Source: Sulfuricurvum sp.
GTDB lineage: Bacteria > Campylobacterota > Campylobacteria > Campylobacterales > Sulfurimonadaceae
Length of the DNA stretch: 10,387 nt
Assembly (NCBI GenBank): GCA_022729835.1
Contig: DZBC01000057.1
Coordinates: forward strand, 1-10,387
Reading direction: 5' to 3'
Part shown: in pieces, positions 5,274 to 10,387 of the stretch
How positions within the stretch are numbered: the stretch's first letter is position 1
Layout: each line of letters begins with the position of its first letter
Notes under the pieces: generated by a model
Seen by the model: only the letters and a program-made list of their open reading frames with translations
What the model was told of the DNA's origin: nothing
Databases searched by the model: none
Position numbers and translations under genes: made by a program

Positions 5274-6383
5274 TTAGCGCGATTGTAGTAGCGCTTGCGC
5301 ATCAAGCGCGATCTGGCGCTCTTCATCGGTGGGGATCACCAGCAGTGCGACGCGGCTTTGCGCACTATGGATCTGCGCGTGCGACGCGGCGTTGTTTGCT
5401 TCATCCAGCACGATGCCCAGATGCTCCAACCCTTTACATGTAAGGCTGCGCACCAGCGGTGCGTGCTCACCGATGCCGCCCGTGAAGACCACCGCATCGA
5501 CCCCTTCAAGGGCAGCCATGTAGCCACCGATCTGTTTTTTCAGCCGATAACAAAACATCTCGATGGCCAGCGTCGCGTTTGCGTCGCCTTGATGCATTGC
5601 GTCGATCAGTAGGCGCATATCGCTCTCGCCGCCGATGGCTTTGAGTCCGCTGCGTTTGTTTAACAGTATGTCGATCTCTTCGCCGCTAAAGCCGCCTTCG
5701 CGCATCAGATAGGGCACGATCCCCGGATCAATCGAGCCGCTGCGCGTCCCCATCATGAGTCCCTCCAGCGGTGTGAGCCCCATTGAGGTATCGACGCTGC
5801 GGCCTTGCTTGATGGCGCACGCGCTGACGCCGTTTCCGATATGCAGTGTGATGAGGTTACATGTAGCAAGGTCGCGCCCTAGAAGCTCGGCCGCCTTTGC
5901 TGCTACAAAGCGGTGTGATGTGCCGTGAAACCCGTAGCGCCGCACGCCGTAGCGTTTGTACAGCTCATGGGGCAGGGGGTAGCGGTAGGCATAAGCGGGC
6001 ATACTTTGATGAAAAGCGGTGTCAAACACGGCGATATTGGGCACATCGGGTGCGAGGGCGCGCGCGGCAATGATGCCCTCAAGATTGGCGGGGTTGTGCA
6101 GGGGGGCCAGCGGTGTGAGGGCCTTGATGGCATCAATGAGCGCGGCATCGATGAGCGCGGGCGCACTAAAACGCTCTCCCCCATGCACGACGCGGTGGGC
6201 GATGGCATCGAGCTTGCGCAGTTCGATCCCTTTTACATGTAAGGCCTCTTGCATTTGAAGAAAGGCGCCGTGGTGGTCTTTGACCTCTTCGATCAGCCCT
6301 TTGAGGCTTACATGTAAGGCTTCGCCCTCAAAAAGGGTGTACTTGATCGAGGAGCTTCCGGCGTTGATGACGAGAATTTTCAC
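5274..6383 (-). CDS. ackA: Acetate kinase
   Basis: Transfers phosphate between acetyl-phosphate and ADP, giving acetate and ATP; with Pta it forms the acetate overflow or assimilation pathway. The 369-aa product is short for the family (about 400 aa), mainly because the N-terminal region between the first strand and AHRVVHGGE is compact. All landmark motifs are present: VINAGSSSIK (5-14), AHRVVHGGERF (62-72) with substrate Arg64, VFDTAFHQSMP (119-129) and YGFHGTSHRFV (150-160). Further on come HIGNGVSACAIKQGRSVDTS (181-200), MGTRSG with the active-site Arg214, FTGGIGEHAP, and PTDEERQIA. The start codon is GTG with AAGGAGAG upstream, placed so that the protein begins MKILVINAG. Only 2 nt separate it from the pta stop. 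Four TACATGTA palindromes lie inside it. Confidence 0.95.
   Translation of the reverse strand: MKILVINAGSSSIKYTLFEGEALHVSLKGLIEEVKDHHGAFLQMQEALHVKGIELRKLDAIAHRVVHGGERFSAPALIDAALIDAIKALTPLAPLHNPANLEGIIAARALAPDVPNIAVFDTAFHQSMPAYAYRYPLPHELYKRYGVRRYGFHGTSHRFVAAKAAELLGRDLATCNLITLHIGNGVSACAIKQGRSVDTSMGLTPLEGLMMGTRSGSIDPGIVPYLMREGGFSGEEIDILLNKRSGLKAIGGESDMRLLIDAMHQGDANATLAIEMFCYRLKKQIGGYMAALEGVDAVVFTGGIGEHAPLVRSLTCKGLEHLGIVLDEANNAASHAQIHSAQSRVALLVIPTDEERQIALDAQALLQSR
5434..5443. repeat. TTACATGTAA palindrome, copy 5
   Basis: Perfect 10-mer inside ackA. On the coding strand it is read as part of LTCKG, in a surface-type stretch before GLEHLG. It is followed by GGCT on the + strand. Copy 4 is the centre of the 28-nt palindrome. 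Confidence 0.85.
5857..5866. repeat. TACATGTA palindrome, copy 6 (TTACATGTAG)
   Basis: Perfect 8-bp core within ackA, encoding part of LATCNL just before the LHIGNG motif. Confidence 0.8.
6233..6242. repeat. TTACATGTAA palindrome, copy 7
   Basis: Perfect 10-mer within ackA, read in frame as Leu-His-Val (residues 48-50). This falls in a variable stretch before the AHRVVHGG motif. It is followed by GGCC on the + strand. Confidence 0.85.
6308..6317. repeat. TTACATGTAA palindrome, copy 8
   Basis: Perfect 10-mer within ackA, 75 nt from copy 7. It is again read as Leu-His-Val (residues 23-25). The symmetry extends one base on each side to CTTACATGTAAG. Confidence 0.85.
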
Positions 6384-6385
6384 GG

Positions 6386-8461
6386 CTACTCTCCTTGGGC
6401 TTGAATGGCGGTGATGAGGACGGTGTTGACAATATCGGCCACCAGACAGCCACGGCTGAGGTCATTGACGGGTTTGCGAAGGCCTTGGAGCACCGGCCCG
6501 ATGGCAATGGCGCCGCTACTGCGCTGGACGGCTTTGTAGGTGTTGTTGCCGGTGTTGAGGTCGGGAAAGACAAAGACCGTGGCGCGTCCGGCGACGGGGC
6601 TGTCTGGCAGTTTGGTTTTGGCTACGTCGGGATCGACCGCGGCGTCGTACTGGATGGGTCCTTCGATCAGCAAATCGGGGCGCTGGTTGCGCACGATCTG
6701 CGTGGCGGTGCGTACCTTTTCGACCTCATCACCCTTGCCGGAGCTGCCTGTGGAGTACGAGAGCATGGCGATGCGCGGCTCGATACCAAACGACGCGGCG
6801 CTTTTGGCCGAAGCGATGGCGATCTGGGCGAGCTCTTCGGCACTGGGGTCTTGGTTGACGGCGCAGTCGGCATAGACCAGCACCTGCGTCTGTAGACACA
6901 TAAAAAAGAGGCTCGATACCAGCGAAATATCGGGCGTGGTTTTGATGATCTGCAGCGCGGGGCGGATGGTGTCTTGGGTGGTGTGGATGGCACCCGAGAC
7001 CATGCCGTCCGCGTCGCCCTCTTGCACCATCATGGTGGCAAAATAGGTGTCGTGTGTCATGGCGTCGCGGGCGGCATCAAGGGTGAGTCCTTTGGCCTTG
7101 CGTAGGGTGTAAAAGCGCTCTACATAGGCTTCGAGCAGGGGGCTTTCAGAGGGTTTGACGATCAAAGCCCCGCCCAAATCCAGCCCCAAAACAGCGGCTT
7201 TGTGGCTGATTTCCTGTGGATCACCGAGCAAGATGATCTCCACCGCGCCACGGCGCAGCAGGATTTCGCTGGCGCGCAAAATGCGCTCGTCGCTGCTTTC
7301 AGGCAGGACAATGCGCTTTTTGTCGTTGCGTGCGCGTTCGAGCAGGCCATATTCGAACATGGCCGGAGTGGTGATGTTCGAGATGGCGGTATTTAGGCGC
7401 TGGTCGATCTGTTTGATGTCGATGTTGTTCATGAAATTGCCCATAGCCAGAGCGATTTTGCGCTCGCGTCCCGGACGAATGGTGGGCGAGACGGCGTTTA
7501 CAGCCATGATGGTTTGGTAGGTGTCGCCAGAGGCAGCCATAATGGGGATGTTGAAGAGTTGCAAATCGCCCAGCAGCTTCAAAAACAGCGCATTGGGTTG
7601 CAGGCCTCCGGTGAGGATGATGCCGGCGATAGAGGGGAAGCTTTTGGCATAGTTGACGCTGAGCGTCGTCAAGATCACATCAAGTCGATCGCCCGGGGTG
7701 ATGATCAGATCACCCTCGCTAAGCCGTTCAAGCAGATGCTCGACGTTCATTGCGGCGATCTTGCTTTGGCGGATGATACGCTCAAAAGCCGACTCTTCGC
7801 CCAGTAGCACAGCGCATCCAAGCGCTTGGCGCACTTCGGCGACGGTGGGTTTGTCCAGCTCTTCGATCTCTTTCATCACAAAGAGTGGACCCTCCGCATC
7901 GCAGTCGAGCTCTTTGAGGTGCTCATAGGCCACTGCATCCAGACGGTTGACAAAAATGGCGAAGTGTTCGAGCGTTTCGCTTTTGATCACCGCGCGTTCG
8001 ATGCTGATTTCGTGTAGCAGGGTTTCAAAGCTGCGGTTTTTGCCGTTGATGACACTAAGGTAGGGTGCGCGGAGGTTTTTGGCGATTTCGATGTTGATGT
8101 TGAACTCAATCGCTTTGTTGAAGCGTTCGCGGTTGAGTCCTTCGATCAACACAAAATTGTGTTTGGCTTCTAGGGCGCGAAAGGCGCGGATCAGCTCTTC
8201 GATCAGATGCTGGGTTTTACCTTCGGAGATGAGCGTTTCAGCCTCTTCGACCAAAAAGCCGTAGCAGGAGTCGTGTGACTGCTCTAGGTTGAAGTGCTCG
8301 CGCATAAAAGTGATGTCGTGATCGGGCGCGGATTCGATGATGGGGCGGAAAAAAGCGACCCGACTGTAGCGGCTACGCAGCAGCTCCATCATCCCCATCG
8401 AGATGATCAGCGATCCGGCGTAGGGTTGGTGTGAAGCGATAAAAAGAGAGGTGGCAGACAT
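6386..8461 (-). CDS. pta: Phosphate acetyltransferase, long form
   Basis: Interconverts acetyl-CoA plus phosphate with acetyl-phosphate plus CoA. The 691-aa product is the multidomain PtaII type (E. coli 714 aa). An N-terminal BioD/CobB-like NTPase domain (about 1-200, starting MSATSLFIASHQPYAGSL) has a degenerate P-loop. It is followed by a DRTGG-type domain (about 200-320) containing ITPGDRLDVI. The C-terminal catalytic PTA_PTB domain begins about residue 368, with IVLPESSDERIL (384-395), GDADGMVSGAIH (482-493) and MLSYSTGSSGKG (566-577). It ends with VAGRATVFVFPDLNTGN and LRKPVNDLSRG. The frame is open 15 codons further upstream, but ATG 8461 has AAGGAG in front of it and aligns with the family start. 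It is the first gene of the pta-ackA-hypothetical-S4 operon. The N-terminal half may serve allosteric regulation, as in E. coli. Confidence 0.95.
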   Translation of the reverse strand: MSATSLFIASHQPYAGSLIISMGMMELLRSRYSRVAFFRPIIESAPDHDITFMREHFNLEQSHDSCYGFLVEEAETLISEGKTQHLIEELIRAFRALEAKHNFVLIEGLNRERFNKAIEFNINIEIAKNLRAPYLSVINGKNRSFETLLHEISIERAVIKSETLEHFAIFVNRLDAVAYEHLKELDCDAEGPLFVMKEIEELDKPTVAEVRQALGCAVLLGEESAFERIIRQSKIAAMNVEHLLERLSEGDLIITPGDRLDVILTTLSVNYAKSFPSIAGIILTGGLQPNALFLKLLGDLQLFNIPIMAASGDTYQTIMAVNAVSPTIRPGRERKIALAMGNFMNNIDIKQIDQRLNTAISNITTPAMFEYGLLERARNDKKRIVLPESSDERILRASEILLRRGAVEIILLGDPQEISHKAAVLGLDLGGALIVKPSESPLLEAYVERFYTLRKAKGLTLDAARDAMTHDTYFATMMVQEGDADGMVSGAIHTTQDTIRPALQIIKTTPDISLVSSLFFMCLQTQVLVYADCAVNQDPSAEELAQIAIASAKSAASFGIEPRIAMLSYSTGSSGKGDEVEKVRTATQIVRNQRPDLLIEGPIQYDAAVDPDVAKTKLPDSPVAGRATVFVFPDLNTGNNTYKAVQRSSGAIAIGPVLQGLRKPVNDLSRGCLVADIVNTVLITAIQAQGE

Positions 8462-8514
8462 ACGGACTCCTTGGGTGAAGGATGCAATGGTAGCGCAGAT
8501 TGGCACGGGGGTTG

Positions 8515-8544
8515 ATTACATGTAGGCAAGCATCACCAAATCAA
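8515..8544 (-). promoter_or_regulatory. Candidate sigma-70 promoter for pta
   Basis: On the - strand, TTGATT (8544-8539) is followed after 18 nt by TGTAAT (8520-8515). This matches the consensus -35 at four of six and the -10 at five of six positions, placed about 50 nt before the pta start. The -10 overlaps a TACATGTA palindrome, so anything binding that palindrome could affect pta transcription. This is pattern matching by eye and Campylobacterota promoters often lack a -35, so it is tentative. Confidence 0.35.
8516..8525. repeat. TACATGTA palindrome, copy 9 (TTACATGTAG)
   Basis: Perfect 8-bp core in the divergent intergenic region between pta and the small exported protein gene. It is the only copy lying wholly outside genes apart from the 28-nt palindrome at the galU end. 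Confidence 0.8.
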
Positions 8545-8629
8545 TAGTGGATAACAGCTACAAAAATTCATAATCTGCTAAGTTGTAGAGGCGTATCATA
8601 TTTTTTTATTACATTCAAGGAGCCAATCG

Positions 8630-8890
8630 ATGCGAAAATGGATAGTTGGGGTGCTTGTGTTGCTTTTGTGCAGCGCACTGCATGCCGCCTCAGGAAAGGA
8701 TATTGCGGCGCAACTGGGACTGAGTGCGGCGTCTAAGGCGATGAAACAGTGGGAAGGGATTTTTGAGAAACCTGAAAAGATGGCAAAAATGGGTATTGAC
8801 AAACTCTCAGATGCTGACAAAGCGGAGCTTAAAGCCTATCTGATCGGCCATGCGGCCGATTCTGACCACCCCGAAGCTGCGGGTTTGTAA
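8630..8890 (+). CDS. Small exported hypothetical protein (86 aa)
   Basis: The product has a typical Sec signal peptide: MRK, then the hydrophobic stretch WIVGVLVLLLCSAL, with likely cleavage after HAA or nearby (about residue 20). The mature part is about 66 aa, helical and rich in Lys/Ala/Glu. It contains KMAKMGIDKLSDADKAELKAYLIGHAADSDHPEA. The 'LSDADKAELKAYL' helix recalls the C-terminal helix of small class I c-type cytochromes, but no CXXCH haem motif is present, so it is not a haem protein. Cys15 lies within the signal segment and not in a good lipobox. Start ATG 8630 has AAGGAG about 8 nt upstream. It lies 16 nt before the DUF3373-like gene and is probably co-transcribed. I infer a periplasmic role, perhaps as an accessory to the outer-membrane protein; function is unknown. 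Confidence 0.8.
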   Translation: MRKWIVGVLVLLLCSALHAASGKDIAAQLGLSAASKAMKQWEGIFEKPEKMAKMGIDKLSDADKAELKAYLIGHAADSDHPEAAGL

Positions 8891-8906
8891 CTTGAAGGAG
8901 CGAAGT

Positions 8907-10292
8907 ATGAAAAAAGGTTTACATGTAAGCGTGATTGCCGCGTTGGCGGTCGTTTCTGCGGTTGCGGATGACGCCGCACTACTCCAGCGTATCGAAGCGC
9001 TTGAGGCCAAGATGGGGGTGTTGCAGGAGTATCCTGAGTTTGATGAGGTGGAAGGGCGCATCGATGCGATTGAGCTGGCCACAATGGTCAATAAGGTCAA
9101 TTTCGGCGCTGATTTTCGCACCCGCGTTGATATGTTCGATTATGAGTACGCGAATGGCGAGACAGCGTCGCAGAGTAACGTCTGGTCAAATCGTCTGCGC
9201 ATCACTATGGGTTCGGACATTACGGAAGGCATGAAATTTACCGGGCGACTCTCTATGTACAAAAACTGGTCGGGCACCGAGATCAACATGCTCTCAGGCG
9301 CCGACCCGATGCAAGGGCGCCGACCCTCTGACAGTAGCCTCTTTGTGGAGCGTGCTTATGTGGACTGGACGCTGCTTCGCGGCGATGTGCCTTTGATCCT
9401 CACCATCGGTCGCCAGCCCAGCTCCGATGGCCCTTCGCATCAGTTCAAAGACAATACGGTGCGTAAAGCGACCTATTCGGCGCTCAGTTTTGACGGTGCG
9501 GCGGACGGTATTGTCGCCACTATCGGGCTTGGTGCGACGGGCATCCCTGAGGCCGCGCTGCGTTTGGGGTATGGCAAAGGGTATCAAAGCCCGACCTCTT
9601 CGATGATGAGTTATCTCGAAAACAGTGCCGTGATGGCGGACTCCAACGTCTTTGGCGCCTTTTTGGACTTTGGCTTGGGCATTGAGGGCTCTTTGGTACA
9701 GCTTAGCGCCGTTGGTGTACAAGATGTGGTCTCCAACACACCAGACAACACGAGTATCGGTGACATGATGCTCTATACTGCCATGATCGAGCTGACCAAC
9801 ATTGCCCAGAGCAACGTAGACCTCTTTGCGCACTACGCGGTTTCTGTGGTGTCGCCAAACGGCGAGACGGGTTCGATGCAGATGGGTGATGGCAGCGTTT
9901 ATCCCATGGGGCTGCTGCACAATACGCCGGGCAACACCGATGAAGAGCAGGGCAGCGCCTTTTGGGTTGGCACACGCTACACATTCGAGCAGCTCTCGAT
10001 GCTCAATCGGCCGCGTATCGGTGTGGAGTACAACCAAGGTTCAGAGTATTGGTTTAGCTTCACTCAAGGCTCTAACGATATGGCCAACAAGCTCTCCACA
10101 CGCGGCAGTGCTGTTGAAGCCTACTATATCCAGCCGATCAACCGTTATGCCAACATTCGTCTAGGAGCGCAATGGATCGATTATGAGTACACTGGCTCGG
10201 GTTTCCAGATCGGTGCGCCTATGGAAGTCGATGCCGTGGGTGCGCTTGACACCCTTACCAACGCCTATTTGTTGTTCGATCTGCGTTATTAA
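8907..10292 (+). CDS. DUF3373-like outer-membrane beta-barrel protein
   Basis: The 461-aa product starts with a signal peptide (MKKGLHVSVIAALAVVSAVA, cut near residue 20). A short coiled-coil follows (about 22-60: LLQRIEALEAKMGVLQEY and on through EGRIDAIEL), then alternating amphipathic strands typical of a porin-like barrel, ending in the aromatic strand YLLFDLRY. It resembles the DUF3373 family, which is common in Campylobacterota, especially in the coiled-coil followed by NKVNFGADFRTRVD and NVWSNRLRITMG. This assignment is from memory. The start chosen is ATG 8907, because GAAGGAG precedes it and the signal peptide begins there; the frame extends upstream to 8850 but that part overlaps the preceding gene. 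Likely location is the outer membrane, with an N-terminal coiled-coil that could contact peptidoglycan or trimerise. Substrate is unknown. A TTACATGTAA copy lies inside the signal-peptide codons. Confidence 0.8.
   Translation: MKKGLHVSVIAALAVVSAVADDAALLQRIEALEAKMGVLQEYPEFDEVEGRIDAIELATMVNKVNFGADFRTRVDMFDYEYANGETASQSNVWSNRLRITMGSDITEGMKFTGRLSMYKNWSGTEINMLSGADPMQGRRPSDSSLFVERAYVDWTLLRGDVPLILTIGRQPSSDGPSHQFKDNTVRKATYSALSFDGAADGIVATIGLGATGIPEAALRLGYGKGYQSPTSSMMSYLENSAVMADSNVFGAFLDFGLGIEGSLVQLSAVGVQDVVSNTPDNTSIGDMMLYTAMIELTNIAQSNVDLFAHYAVSVVSPNGETGSMQMGDGSVYPMGLLHNTPGNTDEEQGSAFWVGTRYTFEQLSMLNRPRIGVEYNQGSEYWFSFTQGSNDMANKLSTRGSAVEAYYIQPINRYANIRLGAQWIDYEYTGSGFQIGAPMEVDAVGALDTLTNAYLLFDLRY
8919..8928. 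repeat. TTACATGTAA palindrome, copy 10
   Basis: Perfect 10-mer, read in frame as Leu-His-Val in the signal peptide of the DUF3373-like protein. It is followed by GCGT, giving a 14-nt identity with the right half of the 28-nt palindrome (3513-3526). Confidence 0.85.
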
Positions 10293-10321
10293 TTCCGCCT
10301 GATGGGGCAAAAGGAGTAGGC

Positions 10322-10387
10322 ATGTTGGGTCGTATGAAGATTCGTACCAAAATCTGGGTGATCGTCTTGTTTGGGGTGGCGGGATTG
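10322..10387 (+). CDS. Start of a membrane-anchored protein, possibly a methyl-accepting chemotaxis protein (3' end outside window)
   Basis: Only 22 codons are visible. They read MLGRMKIRTKIWVIVLFGVAGL: a short basic cytoplasmic stretch followed by the start of a hydrophobic transmembrane helix. This is the usual beginning of chemoreceptors (MKxRTKI...) and of some sensor kinases or GGDEF proteins. AAAGGAG lies about 10 nt before ATG 10322, and an in-frame ATG at codon 5 is an alternative start. It follows the DUF3373-like gene by 29 nt in the same direction. The family assignment is a guess from the N-terminus alone. Confidence 0.5.
   Translation, partial: MLGRMKIRTKIWVIVLFGVAGL

Noticed and set aside
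5274..6383. ackA as a truncated or broken gene because it is about 30 residues short
   Set aside because: All catalytic motifs are present in order from the first strand to the C-terminus. The shortness comes from compact loops, so it is probably functional.
8462..8506. A 15-codon N-terminal extension of pta
   Set aside because: The internal ATG at 8461 has a good AAGGAG and starts at the family's usual N-terminus; the extension has no RBS that I can see.
9294..10037. A 247-codon open frame on the - strand opposite the DUF3373-like gene
   Set aside because: It is antisense to a gene with signal peptide, RBS and barrel pattern. Its product is His/Arg-rich with no recognisable domain, as expected of a shadow frame in GC-rich DNA.
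1..10387. CRISPR array, tRNA, rRNA or insertion sequence
   Set aside because: The repeated palindromes are irregularly spaced and mostly in genes, so they are not CRISPR repeats. No tRNA-like cloverleaf, transposase or terminal inverted repeats are visible.

Overview
The window looks like a chromosomal segment of a member of the Campylobacterota (Epsilonproteobacteria) with unusually high GC for that group. The evidence for this is circumstantial: a DUF3373-like outer-membrane protein, a pta-ackA operon followed by a small gene resembling Campylobacterota hypothetical proteins, and GalU of the short epsilonproteobacterial size. Genus cannot be fixed from the sequence alone. Coding density is very high and there are no tRNA, rRNA, IS or CRISPR features.

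Layout. (1) Positions 2-3508, + strand: a tightly packed sugar-acid operon. It holds the 3' end of 6-phosphogluconolactonase (pgl), then edd, eda and galU. pgl overlaps edd by 11 nt, edd overlaps eda by the 4-nt ATGA, and galU follows after 27 nt. Pgl, Edd and Eda make the Entner-Doudoroff route from 6-phosphogluconolactone to pyruvate plus glyceraldehyde-3-phosphate. GalU draws on glucose-1-phosphate for UDP-glucose. (2) 3504-3531: a 28-nt perfect palindrome that contains the galU stop codon. (3) 3568-4502, + strand: an AT-rich two-gene cassette, a 102-aa unknown protein overlapping a nucleotidyltransferase of the AbiEii/AbiGii toxin family. It is probably a toxin-antitoxin or abortive-infection module inserted into a GC-rich backbone. 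(4) 8461-4514, - strand: pta-ackA (acetyl-CoA to acetate plus ATP), a 173-aa hypothetical gene, and a YbcJ-type S4 RNA-binding protein, again tightly packed. (5) 8630-10387, + strand, divergent from pta: a small exported protein, a 461-aa DUF3373-like beta-barrel protein, and the start of a membrane-anchored protein that may be a chemoreceptor or sensor.

The most striking signal is not a gene. The 8-mer palindrome TACATGTA occurs 10 times, five of them as the full TTACATGTAA, where about 0.16 copies of the 8-mer would be expected by chance. The copies sit inside coding sequences of both orientations and in intergenic DNA. They are missing from the AT-rich cassette. This looks like a genome-wide iterated palindrome of unknown role (compare HIP1 in cyanobacteria or uptake sequences in other bacteria).
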